From: Lactarius indigo
Taxonomy: Eukaryota; Basidiomycota; Agaricomycetes; Russulales; Russulaceae
DNA length: 64,000 bases
Assembly: GCA_025766275.1 (NCBI GenBank)
Contig: JAFKAC010000001.1
Location: 186,001 to 250,000, forward strand
Direction of reading: 5' to 3'
Shown here: positions 17,658-29,000 of the stretch, piece after piece
How positions within the stretch are numbered: position 1 is the first letter of the stretch
How the letters are laid out: each line of letters starts with the position of its first letter
The notes under the pieces: generated by a model
What the model was told of the DNA's origin: nothing
Databases searched by the model: none
The model's input: only the letters and a program-made list of their open reading frames with translations
Position numbers and translations under genes: made by a program

Positions 17658-20600
17658 ACCCGTCAGTCTGGGTGAGGGCTCTTCAATGTAATTCTGTAAT
17701 TGTGACAACGCGCTACCGATCTATGAGAGTTCCAGTGACTGTCCGTACGAATTACCAAACGACTGAAACAAATGCGCTAGTCGATTCTGGCGCAACCGAC
17801 AACTTCATCCGACCCAGTTTGGCCAAGCGGGCTGGCATCCAGACACGGCCGCTGAGTATGCCTCGCAAGATATGGAATATAGACAACACGGAAAATAAAG
17901 CTGGGTTAATCACTCATTATGTTAACCTAGAGGTGAAAACACGAGGACAGATAAAGCAAATGACCTTCCTGGTCACCGACCTTGGGAGCGAAGACATGGT
18001 GCTAGGCTACCCATGGTTGAGCGCATTCGAACCAACGATCAGCTGGGCCACTGCCACCATACACCCCGACATGCAGCCAATAATGTTGGCAACTAGCGAA
18101 GCACTACTATCAACAACAACCATTCGAGCCCTCATTGTGGCCGAAAAGGAAGACATTGTGCGGGAACTGGAGGAAGAAACGTTCGCTAGAGCCACCACCT
18201 CGACGGAATTGGCCATACAAGCAAAACAACAACAAACGGCAGCGGTGCTCCCTCAGGAATACGCAATGTTTACCAGACTCTTCAACGAGCAAGCCTCGCA
18301 CCGCTTCCCCCCGGCAAGGCCGTGGGATCACGCAATAGACTTCAAACCATCCGCGCCAGCCGCCATCGATTGCAAGATCTACCCTATGACCCAAAAAGAA
18401 GAAGGCAAACTCAAAGAGTTTCTGGAGGAGAAACTAAAACAAGGGTATCTGCGCCCCTCTATTTCTCCATACGCATCCTCCTTCTTCTTCATTAAAAAGA
18501 AGGATGGAAAACTACGCCCGGTACAGGACTACCGAGTCATCAACTCCCACACCATTCGAAATCAATACCCGCTACCGCTGATACAGGACCTCATCCTTGA
18601 CCTCAGTAATGCCCACATCTATACGAAACTCGACATCCGATGGGGCTACAACAACATACGTATTCGCGATGGCAATCAGGAAAAAGCAGCGTTCAAAACT
18701 AAATTCGGCCTCTTCGAACCCACGGTCATGTTCTTCGGGCTCACTAACTCCCCCGCCACCTTCCAGGCCATGATGAACCACATCTACTGGGACACCATAG
18801 CGAAGCACGAGCAACTGGGCACTACCATACGCGTCTACATGGACGATATCGGTATCGCTACTCACTTTAACCACGATCTAGCGGCCCATGTAGACGCCGT
18901 CCGCGATGTTTTGCGTGTTGCGGAGGAACACGACCTCTATTTCAAACTTGAGAAGTGCCTATTCCATCAACCGCGGATGGATTACCTGGGGGTAATCCTT
19001 GAGAGGGGGGTGACCCGAATGGACCCTGTAAAAGTTCAAGGAATCAAGGACTGGCCAACACCAACAAAAGTCAAAGACGTCCGCTCTTTCCTCGGCTTCT
19101 GTAACTTTTACAGACTCTTTATCTGCGGTTTCGCAACTCACGCTAAGCCACTCACTAAGCTAACACGAAAGGACGAAGAATGGAGGTGGACTGAAGAAGA
19201 AGGGAAGGCGTTTAACACTCTAAAACAACTCGTGACGGAGGAACCGGTGCTAGCACACCCCATCCTTCAAGATCCATTCGAATTGGAAGTAGACGCTTCG
19301 GGCTATGCGGTGGGAGCCGTATTACTGCAAAAGAAATCTGACGGCAAGCGGCATCCTATAGGTTACTACTCGGCGACGCTTTCCGAAGCCGAAAGAAACT
19401 ACGACATCTACGACCTAGAGCTGCTCACGATAGTTAAGGCCCTACGGAACTGGCGACCACTTCTCGCAGGTGCCCCCCACAAGATTAAAATCTATTCGGA
19501 CCATCTAAACCTACAGTACTGGAAATCACCACAGAAGATCAGCAGGCGAGTTGCCAGGGAAGTACTCGAACTCTCTGAATACGACTTCGAGATTCATCAC
19601 ATTAAGGGAAAGAACAACGGGCGGGCAGATGCACTGTCAAGACGACCGGATTACGACCAAGGCGTCGAGGACAACAGCGAAGTAGTGGTCCTGCCCCCCG
19701 AAATCTTTGTACGAACCCTTAACACTGCGCGCACCTTCATCGCCAACCCAAATCTACTGCAACCACGCCACCAACAAGACGAAGAGGTGATCAAGGTATG
19801 GATCGACCCTTATCGCCTTAAGAAGATACAAGGGGAATGGTACAAAGACGGCAGGTTCGTAATCACAGGGCCAGCGTCGACTCAACGAGTACTGATACAC
19901 GACCACCACGACTTGCCAATACATGGCCATCCGGGAATTGCGAAAACCCAACGCATTCTGGAGAGACACTACTGGTGGCCGCGACTCCGAAGGGACGTAT
20001 ATGAGTACGTGCAAGGCTGCGCAGAATGCCAAAGAAATAAAGTCAACACGAGACCCATACGAGCCGCGCTGCATCCCATCACACCAATACTGGAAGCCAT
20101 GCCGTTCCACACAGTGGCGGTGGACTTCATTACCAAACTCCCCGTTTCCAAGGAGTATGACAGTATACTAACTGTCACGGACCATGACTGCAGCAAAGCC
20201 TCAATCTTTATCCCATGCCGAGAAGAAATCACCGCAGAAGAAACGGCGGCTCTGTATGTCGCCCAAGTGTTCAAACGCTTCGGATTGCCGCGCAAGATAA
20301 TAAGCGACCGTGATCCACGCTTCACGTCCAAGTTTACCAGAGAAGTATGCCGCATTCTAGGGATTCAACAGAACATATCAACCGCATATCACCCACGTAC
20401 TGATGGACAGTCCGAGCGAACTAACCAGTGGCTGGAACAGTACCTACGCTTCTGGGTAAATGAGCGGCAAGACAACTGGGAAGCGTACCTACCAATCGCC
20501 AAATTCGCGCACAACAACTGGCCACATGAACACACTAAAGAATCGCCGTTTCAACTTCTGATGGGGTATAACCCACAAGTGGACTGGACGGATAAGCCAT

Positions 20601-20803
20601 CTCCCATTCCCCTCGCGACCGCGCGACTGACACAGCTAAAAGAAGCTAGAGACGCCGCCCAACGCCTTATAAAGAAGGCGCAAGAGTCATGGGTGCGTAA
20701 CAAAGATACGCCCAAGTTCAGCATCAACGACCTCGTATGGCTCGAGGGCAAACATCTCCGAACCAATCAGCCTACAGTGAAATTAGCGGCGCGACGCCAC
20801 GGG
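17627..20803 (+). pseudogene. pol: pol of element A, 5' part
   Basis: The frame is -1 relative to gag and overlaps its end, so a Gag-Pol fusion by frameshifting is expected (an in-frame ATG at 17627 also exists). Order: aspartic protease (ALVDSGATDNFI), reverse transcriptase (YTKLDIRWGYNN, YMDDIGIA, FLGFCNFYRLFI), RNase H (ELEVDASGYAVGAVL, YDLELLTIVKAL, IYSDHLNLQYW), integrase zinc domain (HGHPG, ERHYWWP, GCAECQRNK) and core (VDFITKLP, SDRDPRF, GQSERTNQ). A solo LTR then enters between codons after KLAARRHG. Apart from this insertion the frame has no stop. Without the insertions pol would be about 1579 residues. Confidence 0.9.
17639..17678 (+). promoter_or_regulatory. putative -1 frameshift signal, element A
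   Basis: Slippery heptamer G GGT TTT (17639-17645) is in phase with gag, followed by a 7-nt spacer and a stem: CCTGAACCC (17653-17661) pairs with GGGTGAGGG (17670-17678) around an 8-nt loop, with a tandem G.A mismatch in the middle and one G.T pair. The gag TGA lies in the 5' arm. The same layout is found in B, C, D and E. Confidence 0.65.
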
Positions 20804-21313
20804 TGTAACGCCGTCACGACGTTAGCTCGACTTGAGCTTGAAGAGGCGGTAACAACTTAGCGAAGGATAGTCTCTAACACGACGACTCGAAGGTCCGTGT
20901 TCCCGCACTAGTGAATACTCGAAGGTACACTGGCAGGACTTCTAGGCGCGAAGAGAATAGAAGAATAAGTGACGATTCAAGAAGACCAAGATGGCGTATC
21001 TTGGTCTTCACAAGACAGTTTAAATACAATTCGAGCAGGCTTTCAAGCGCTGCTATGAGTCACAGTAAAGTAGCGTCCAACGTATCGCAGAAACATCTCG
21101 AACCCTAATACTACTAGTACCTGTACTAGTATCGAGTCATACAGGCACCGCTCAGTCAGCTACCAGTCGTATCGCCTATCACACTACCGCATCGCCTATC
21201 ACACTACCGTATCACCGTAGGTAAGTCCGCAACTAATCTACCTTACCGCCGTAGTTGCAACTGGTACAGTAAGGGTCCGAGTCTGAGTAACCAGTCCGCG
21301 TCGAAACGTAACA
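20804..21313 (-). mobile_element. solo LTR in pol of element A
   Basis: 510 bp, TG...CA, minus orientation, flanked by ACGGG (20799-20803 and 21314-21318). It is a relative of the A/B LTRs, with the TATTTAAA box and the 11-nt palindrome. Removing it and one target copy restores the pol frame exactly. Confidence 0.92.
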
Positions 21314-21318
21314 ACGGG

Positions 21319-22881
21319 CCCTTTCGGGTGGTACAGGTGATGTCCCCTTACAACTATCGATTGGAACTTCCCATGCAGTGGAGCATCCACCCAGTGTTCC
21401 ACATCGATCTTCTCACACCGTACAAGCAAACTTCCTTGCATGGGGAAAACTTCACACGACCACCGCCTGAACTGATAGATGGAGAAGAGGAATATGAAGT
21501 CGAGGCCATTCTAGACACTCGGCATTTCGGCAGAGGGAGACGCCTTCAGTACCTCATCAAATGGAAGGGGTACCCAGACTCGGAGAACCAGTGGGTCAAC
21601 AAAGATGACGTCTTTGCACCGGAAGCACTTCGCCTGTATCAGGAAGCGCAAACCCACGGTAAAAGAGATAAAGTGGGAGTCGCTCGGACAAAGGACAGTC
21701 ATCCCCTCTTCCTCCGCTCAACCATTACTCTCATGCCCACTTCCCCACTACGACATGTCACACAGGCGCAACTCCTCGACTCCCTCGCAGAAGACGCCCG
21801 TGCCCTCTTGGCGGAGGACAGCGACACCGAAGTTCCCAATACTCAGCTCACGCCATGGACACCTCTTACACCAGCAGAGGGGCCCATCACCGCACAAGAA
21901 TGGATCAACGTCGTCACCAGATTCCCAGACCCGACGACCACCCCTGACGACGACCGAGCCGTTGTCCACGTCTTCCGAAACGATCGCGGTGAGCATGAAC
22001 CCATCGCCGCTATCCCCCCAAGCGACGACCTCATCGGCGTTCGCGGAGTTTTCCCGAGCAACGACCAGCGTTCAAGCGCTGATGGAGTACGAGTTGGAGG
22101 GCTGGAAGAGGGTAGCGGCAGCGTGGCAGAAGGAGCAGCTGGACTCAGCAGCGGCCCGACTGAGGGAGATGCGCGAGCGGCGGCAGCGATGGCGGCAGCT
22201 GAGGCTGGCCATGACGACGAAGATTATTACCCGGCGAGACATACCTTCCTTCGAACGAAACGCGACCCTGATAATCCCCTCATCACGCCCTGGCTTGTCT
22301 ACTCCGACGGGTCCCCCATGTATCGAGGACGCGTGCGCGTGCCTGGTGCCGCCGATCACCATCCGTTCACCGCCACCGAGGACCCCGCGCATGTCATTGC
22401 GCCTGAAGGGTTCCGGGCGAACCGACGACCCCATCACATTCGATACCCCATCACCGGACCAGATGGAGTAGAGAGGGACGCGTCGCACATCCAGATCATC
22501 GGAGGGGCAGACCCCCTCATATTAGGGGTTATACCGGGCTCGCCACACGTCTACGGTAAGCCCCTCTACGCAGAACCTCACGTATCTGCGGCGCTCCGCC
22601 CCACGTATCCGCACGAAGACCTCGTTGTCTTCGAGGCAGACAAGATCACCGACCGTGCGCTCAATCGCATCAACGACGAATCGCTCACCGCAGAGGTTAC
22701 ACGCTTCCGTGCGGCCAGCTATGAGCTGGATCGACTTCGAGCGAGGGTGAGTCAACTCCGCGCAATGATCGAGTGCGCACAAGACGATCGGCGCGACGCG
22801 ATCTACCGCTTAGAGCGCGCCACCGCGTTAGAGCGCATTGCCGATGAACAACGCAATTGGCCGGCCCGCGACTTTCGGTGA
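21319..22881 (+). pseudogene. pol: pol of element A, 3' part: chromodomain and C-terminal extension
   Basis: Continues the integrase C-terminal region (RVVQVMSPYNYRLELP, WSIHPVFHIDLL) into a chromodomain (EYEVEAIL, LIKWKGYPDSENQW, DDVF). The three aromatic positions expected for methyl-lysine binding (Y, W, Y) are present, which places it with canonical chromodomains. About 390 residues follow, far more than the usual short tail. They include HTFLRTKRD, PEGFRANRRPHHIRYPITGPDG and a charged, probably coiled-coil end (YELDRLRARVSQLRAMIECA). The extension's function is unknown. It ends in a TGA 31 bp before the 3' LTR. Confidence 0.88.
21605..22471 (+). CDS. overlapping +1-frame ORF inside pol extension (A)
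   Basis: 288 codons open in the +1 frame relative to pol. The N-terminal two thirds are Ser/Pro/Thr-rich. A helical segment follows (FAEFSRATTSVQALMEYELE, then GWKRVAAAWQKEQLDSAAAR) and the end reads SLRLKGSGRTDDPITF. The same frame is open in B, C, D and E with a recognisably similar helical segment. The start is uncertain. It may be a real overprinted protein, a frameshift product of pol, or a chance open frame. Confidence 0.45.
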   Translation: MTSLHRKHFACIRKRKPTVKEIKWESLGQRTVIPSSSAQPLLSCPLPHYDMSHRRNSSTPSQKTPVPSWRRTATPKFPILSSRHGHLLHQQRGPSPHKNGSTSSPDSQTRRPPLTTTEPLSTSSETIAVSMNPSPLSPQATTSSAFAEFSRATTSVQALMEYELEGWKRVAAAWQKEQLDSAAARLREMRERRQRWRQLRLAMTTKIITRRDIPSFERNATLIIPSSRPGLSTPTGPPCIEDACACLVPPITIRSPPPRTPRMSLRLKGSGRTDDPITFDTPSPDQME

Positions 22882-22899
22882 GCCAGGGGTCTCACACTA

Positions 22900-22912
22900 G
22901 AAGAGGAGGTGA
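22900..22912 (+). other. polypurine tract, element A
   Basis: AGAAGAGGAGGTGA lies immediately before the 3' LTR, the expected place for the plus-strand primer. Confidence 0.7.
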
Positions 22913-23413
22913 TGTTACGTTTCGACCCTTACTGTACCGGTTGTCACTACGGCGGTAAGGTATATTAGTGACGGACTTATCTACGATACACGGTGATACG
23001 GTAGCACGATAGGAGATACGGTACTGATAGCTGACTGAGGATGGACGCCACCGATACTAGTACTAGTAGTACTAGGGTTTGAGATACTTACGCGATACGT
23101 TGGACACTACCTACTGTGACTCATAGCAGCGCTTCTAAGCCTGCTCGTTTATGTATTTAAGCTGTCTTGTGAAGACCAAGATACGCCATCTTGGTCTTCT
23201 TGAATCGTCACTTGTTTCTTCTCTCTCTCTCTCTCTCTCTCTGTCCACCTCTTTCAAAGTAGTGCGCCTTCGAGTGTTCACCTTCGCCTACGCTTGGACC
23301 TTCGTGTCTTCAAGTTATTCGTCACGTCTGGACCTCCGTGTCTTCAGAGCATTCGCTAAGTTGTTACCGCCTCTATAGAGCTCAAGTCGAGCTAACGTTG
23401 TGACGACGTTACA
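22913..23413 (+). repeat. 3' LTR of element A
   Basis: 501 bp; pairs with 7180-7680. The differences are CG to CA near 23106 and CG to TG near 23398. Confidence 0.95.
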
Positions 23414-23418
23414 CTAGA

Positions 23419-23459
23419 CTTGCTCACGCCGAGCTGAACGTTCCTACTGTAACATTACA
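23419..23459 (+). mobile_element. solo LTR G, right part
   Basis: The last 41 bp of the LTR that starts at 6500, ending CTGTAACATTACA. The following ACTGG (23460-23464) matches the copy at 6495-6499 and fixes the end. Confidence 0.65.
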
Positions 23460-23828
23460 ACTGGGCTGGCTAGTAATACAGAAGGAGGGTAAAAGCAAAG
23501 TCAAGGGGAAGCCTGCATGGAGGCTGAGAGGGGAATGACCCAAAGGGGATAAAGGGGTCAAGGGCAAGGGTTCAGGGTCAAGAGCTTGAGTGCTGAAGGA
23601 ACTGAGGCACTCAAGGAGCCAATGGGAGATACAACGCAGATAGTTGATTAAGCCAAAGCTAAGGAGCTAAGGCATACTACAGGATTCCTTATATAGTACA
23701 GGATTGCACCTGAGCACATAATGCTACTGGTTGCTATAGATAGGGTAGTCTGCTGGCAAGATGATGCCGGTATGGTGTCATGCCAGCAAGGCAGGAGAAG
23801 GGTGGACAAGAATAGCACAGAAGGTGCT
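23460..23828. other. host or old repeat sequence between elements
   Basis: Sequence between solo LTR G and element C; purine-rich at its left end. No gene or recognised repeat. Confidence 0.35.
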
Positions 23829-24272
23829 TGTAACGCCGTCACGACATTAGCTTGACTTGAGCTTGGAAAGCGACTGGATAACTTAGCTAATCACGTCACA
23901 AGACATATGGCACAAAGGTGGATGCAGATATGCACAGGTACTGCATAGACGATGGTTGTTTTGATGAGAAGGAAGTGACGATTGAAGAAGACCAAGATGG
24001 CAAGTCTTGGTCTTCCACAGCTATCTTAAATACAAGTTAAGCAGGCTTTCAAGCGCTGCTATGAGTCACAGTATTGTAGCGTCCAATGTATCGCATAAGT
24101 AGCGCAATCCTAATACTACTACTACCAGTACTAGGATCGAGTCATCAATCAGTCAGCAATCACATGCGAATCTCCTATTGTACTACATCGTAATCCCCTA
24201 AGTCCGTGACTAATTTACCTTACCACCGTAGTCACAACCGGTACAGTAAGGGTCCATACACAAACCATAACA
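23829..24272 (-). repeat. 3' LTR of element C
   Basis: 444 bp; on the minus strand TGTTATGG...GGCGTTACA. Confidence 0.93.
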
Positions 24273-24286
24273 CCACCCCCTTTTTA
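24273..24286 (-). other. polypurine tract, element C
   Basis: AAAAAGGGGGTGG on the minus strand, next to the 3' LTR. Confidence 0.65.
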
Positions 24287-24912
24287 GCGTGAGACACCGG
24301 ACTCACTGGAAATCTCAGGACGCCCACTCACGTTGCTTGTCTTCGATATGCCTGAAGACATCAGTGCACTCGAGGCGATAGACGCAGTCCATCTTGTCCT
24401 CGTGTGTGGAGAGCACCATGGCATGGAGTTGGCGGATACGGCCTGCAGGTGGGTTTCTTCGTGGGCCGCCGCACGATAGCGCGTCACTTCCGTGACCAGG
24501 GACTCGTCCCCAATGCGATTGAGTGCGCAGTCGGTGAGTTTGTTGGCGGTGAGGATAACGAGATCCTCATGAGCGATGAAGGTGCGATTTGCAGCCAAGA
24601 GGTGGGGGTGCACGTAGAGGGGTTTGCCGTATAGATAGGGAGATCCCAGAATAATTCCCAGGATAAAGGGATTCGCACCTCTGATGATCTGCACATGGCT
24701 CACCTGCAGCTCTACGCCATCCGGTCCAGTGATGGGGAAAGGAATGTAATGGGGCTGTCAATTCACCCTGAACCCTTCAGGCGCAAGGACCTGCGCAGGG
24801 TCGTCATTGGGCGTGATGGTGGTGTGTGGTGCAACGCCAGGCAGTCGCACACGTCCTTGAGACATGGGGGTTCCGTTGGTGTGGACAAGCCATGGGGTGA
24901 TTCGGGGATTAG

Positions 24913-25481
24913 TGTTGATAAGTGACCCTTGCGCACTTAGCAGCTTGTACAGACCGGACTTGCAGCATGGACTGCTTTAGATTAGATATACAGGACTTGT
25001 AGATTAGATATTATTTGATCTGTACAATCTGGACTTATCATTGTGTCATCTATGACATCACTGTACTTCTATGACATCATACATCCAGACTCTGCGTTGT
25101 ATAATGCCTTTGTACTTTTCTTTGTTCTTTACTTGGTATTATCTTTATTATGATGTCAGTATGATATCATCTAGTTCTGGACTCTCCTTGTTCTCCTTTC
25201 TCTTGTTCTCAAAGCGTCCACTCCTTTGTCCCTTTGTAGAACAATAGCACCTTTGTATTCTGTGACTAGTGTTACTTACCTTGTACTACTGTCACCCTCT
25301 GTAGGAGTATAAGTAGAGTACCATGTATGCTCCTGGTCCACATCAGTTCTCACTGCTTGTGTGCCAGACACTTCTGCTTCACCTGCTTGACATTTCCCTC
25401 TGCTGCTAACCAGCTGCAACTAGTATCTCACCACAGACTCTTTGCCTCTGTGAGTATTGGTTATGTCTTTGCTGTTCATCA
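24913..25481 (+). mobile_element. solo LTR, family with TGTTGATAAG start
   Basis: 569 bp, TGTTGATAAG...TGCTGTTCATCA, flanked by ATTAG (24908-24912 and 25482-25486). TATAAGTAG box near 25310. Removing it restores the pol frame of C. It is the short form of this LTR, lacking the roughly 55-bp segment seen at 35818 and 63548. Confidence 0.95.
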
Positions 25482-25564
25482 ATTAGTAGGGTTGCAGTCC
25501 ATTCTAAGAAGGGGGTGTCTGACCAGGTAGTAATCTTTGTCGTCATGGTCAGCTTGGTCAGGCA

Positions 25565-26080
25565 TCACTGCCTGCACCGCCACAACTTGCTCAATCTCTC
25601 CTGCGCTAACCTCAACTGTTCGTTGGCCAAGTCCCTGGCCATCCTCTGCCAGACCTCCTCTGCCTCCGCTTCCGCCTGGTCACTCATTAGATCGATTGGT
25701 TGGGAAAACTCCCCTAATACCAATAAGAGCGTCATCTGGGGGGATGATGGCAATGGGTTCCCGATCGCCATTGTTGTCTTGGAAGATGTGAGCGATGGCA
25801 TGCTGCTCGTCGCTGGGCTGGCGTGTGGGGTCTGGGAACCTCTGTAAGAGGCTAGCCCATTCTTGAGCGGTGATATGCCCCGGTCGCAAGCCTGCAGGTG
25901 TGTACGGAGTGAGCTGGACCTGTGGAACCATGGTTTCTTCGTCGTCTTGGAGGATGGTGGCGGCATCTTGGGTGACTTGGTTGAGGAGGATCGCTGTGGT
26001 GACATGTCTGAGAGGGGAAGTGGGCATAGAAGTAGAGGAGGATCGAATGTAGGAGGGATACTCTCCCTGGTCGTCCGCAA
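25565..26080 (-). CDS. overlapping +1-frame ORF inside pol extension (C)
   Basis: 171 codons open in the +1 frame even though pol itself is riddled with stops. The helical segment is diverged but alignable: LGEFSQPIDLMSDQ, then AEAEEVWQRMARDLANEQLR. Probably no longer functional. Confidence 0.35.
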   Translation of the reverse strand: MRTTRESIPPTFDPPLLLCPLPLSDMSPQRSSSTKSPKMPPPSSKTTKKPWFHRSSSLRTHLQACDRGISPLKNGLASYRGSQTPHASPATSSMPSLTSSKTTMAIGNPLPSSPQMTLLLVLGEFSQPIDLMSDQAEAEAEEVWQRMARDLANEQLRLAQERLSKLWRCRQ

Positions 26081-29000
26081 GCTGGCTTTTAAGTCATCGT
26101 GCAGTTGTTCGGCCTGCTTGATATGCCTCTATTGCTTCCAGCGCAAAGACATCCTCCTTATCAACCCACTGATTCTCCGAGTCGGGATACCCCTTCCATT
26201 TGATGAGATACTGAAGTCTCCTTTGTTGGCCGAAATGCCGGGAGTCCAGAACGGCCTCAACTTTGTACTCCTCTTCACCATCTACAAGATCCAGTGGCGG
26301 ATGTGGGAAGTTTTCGCCGTGGAAGGCAGTGTTTTTGTACAGCGTGAGAAGATTGATGTGAAACACTGGATGAATGCTCCACTGCGTGGGAAGTTCGAGG
26401 TGGTAATTGTAAGGGGACATCACCTGGATTACTTTAAACGGTCTGTGGTGACACGCTGCCAGTTTCACCGTTGGTTGATTGGTCTGTAGATGCTTCCCTT
26501 CCAGCCACACCTGATCGCCAACTTGATAACGTGGGGTGTCTTTATGCTTGATCCAGCTATCTTGTGCCTTCTTGATGAGGTCTTGGGCAAGTTGGCGCGC
26601 TTCTTTCAACTGGGTTAGTCTGGTGATCACATTTGGGATAGGGGAAGGCTTATCTGTCCAATCAGCTGTCGGGTTATACCCCATTAGAAGCATGAACGGG
26701 GATTGCTTCGTGTGTTTGTGGGGCCAGTTGTTGTGAGTGAATTCCGCTATAGGGAGGTACACTGCCCAGTTATCTTGATGCTCGTTGGCCCAGAACTGTA
26801 GATATTGCTCGAGCCATTGATTGGTGCGCTCAGATTGTCTGTCCGTTCGTGGGTGGTAGGCTGTCAAGATGTTTTGCTTAATGCCTAATATTCAACATAC
26901 TTCCCTGGTGAACTTGGAGGTGAACCGGGGGTCACAGTCACTGATGATTTTACACAGTAGTCCAAATCGTCTGAACATGTGATTAATGTACAGAATGGCA
27001 GTCTCTTCTGCTGTGATCTCCTCATTGCATGGGATGAATATGGAGGCCTTGCTGCAGTCGTGGTCTGTGACAGTTAGGACACTATCATATGACTGAGAGG
27101 TTGGTAATTTGGTGATAAAGTCCAATGCGATGGTGTGGAAAGGGGGAGCGTCCGTTATTGCGGTGATGGGGTATAATGGTGCACGAGTTGGTTGAGTGTT
27201 GACTTTGTTTCATTGACACTCTGCACACCCTGTAACATACTCATATACATCTCGGCGGAGACGTGGCCACCAGTAATGTCACTCTACTATTCATTGTGTG
27301 CGACTTATTCCAGGATGTCCATGTACTGGAGGGTCATGGTGATCTTGTATGATAGTTCAATGGGCCGCCATAGGTCTGGTGATCACCAGGCGTCCGTCTT
27401 TGTACCATTCTCCATCTATTTTCTTGAGGTGGTGGGCGTCAACCCAGGTTTTGATTATAGCGGGGTCTTGTTGTTGCCTCGGTTGTTGCAGCATGGGGTG
27501 TGTTTCCATTGTGCGTGCGACATTAGTGGCTCGTACGAATACTTCTGGGGGTAGGACGACTACGCCTTGGTTATCCTCTTCTCCTTGGTCATAATCAGGT
27601 CGCCTAGACAACGTGTCTGCCCTACCGTTGTTCTTCCCTTTGATATGGTGGATTTTGAAGTTGTACTCCATCAGTTCTAGTACCTCTCGGGCAACTCTCT
27701 GGCTGATCTTCTGCGGTGTCTTCCAGTATTGTAGGTTTGGGTGGTTGGAAAATATCTTGATCTTATGTGGAGAGCTGGCAAGTAGGGGTCGCCAATGTCG
27801 AAGGGCTTTGACAATGGCAAGGAGTTCTAGGTTGTAGATGTCGTAGTTGCGTTCGGCTTTGCTTAGTGTTGCAGAGTAGTATCCTATGGGGTGCTTGCGC
27901 CCATCACTTTTCCTTTGCAGGAGTACAGCACCCACCGCAAACCCAGAGGCGTTGACCTCCAGTTCAAACTGATCTTGCAGGTTGGGGTGTGCTAGTACCG
28001 GTTCTTCAGTGACGAGACGTTTGAGTGTTTTGAATGTGCGATCTTCTTCCTCTGTCCATCTCCACTCAGTGTCTTTCCTCGTGAGTTGATTCAGCAGTTG
28101 GGCGTGTGTTGCAAAACCTCGGATGAATAAGCAGTAAAAGTTGCAAAAGCCCAGGAAAGAGTGTATGTCCCTGACTTTCATTGGTGTCAGCCAGTCCCTG
28201 ATGCCTTGGACCTTTACTGGGTCCATGCAAGTTACCCCCTTTTCAAGGATTACCCCCAGGTAATCCATCCAAGGTTGGTGGAAGAGGCATTTTTTGAGTT
28301 TGAAGTACAGGTCGTGTTCCTGGGCAACACGGAGGACATCCATGACCACCGCGATATGGTCCGCGGAGTCGTGTCCTTCATGCGTCGCAATGCCGATGTC
28401 ATCCATATAGACCCTGATGACAGTGCCGTGAAGCTCGTGTTTGGCGATGATATCTTGGTAAATGTGGTTCATCATAGTCTGGAAGGTTGCGGGTGAGTTC
28501 ATGAGACTGAAGAACATGACTGTTGGTTTGAAGAGACCAAATTTGGTTTTAAAGGTGGCCTTTTCTTAGTCGCCATCCCGTATGTGGATATTGTTGTACC
28601 CCCACTGGATGTCAAGCTTGGTGTAGATATGCACATTGCTGAGATCGTAGATGAGGTCTTGGATCAGGGGGAGAGGGTACTGGTTGCGTATGGTATGAGA
28701 GTTGATAATCTGGTAATCCTGTACTGGGCATAGTTTTCTGTCCCTTTTTTTGACAAAGAAGAATGATGAGGCGTATGGAGAGATAGAGGGATGTAGGTAT
28801 CCCTGTTTAAGTTTCTTGTCCAGGAATTCCTTGAGTTTGCCCTCCTCTTCTTGTGTCAATGGGTATATATTTTACAATCTATTGTGGATGGTGTGTTCAG
28901 CTTGAAGTCAATGGCATGATCACATGGCCTGGTGGGGGGGAAGCATTGAGAAGCTTCTTCACTGAAGAGTTTTTGGAACGCTTGATAGACCATTGGCAGT

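Larger units (their letters stand above)
7180..23413 (+). mobile_element. element A: chromodomain Ty3/gypsy retrotransposon, nested host
   Basis: Bounded by two 501-bp LTRs and an exact duplication CTAGA (7175-7179 and 23414-23418). It carries gag and pol on the plus strand. Two later insertions interrupt it: full element B in gag (8784-16648) and a solo LTR in pol (20804-21313). Without these and their target copies the element is about 7.85 kb. The LTRs differ at 2 of 501 sites, both CpG-type. A nonsense codon in gag makes it defective independently of the insertions. Confidence 0.93.

Noticed and set aside
21640..22881. Envelope gene after pol
   Set aside because: No signal peptide, membrane segment or glycoprotein-like Cys pattern; the segment is a continuous extension of pol.
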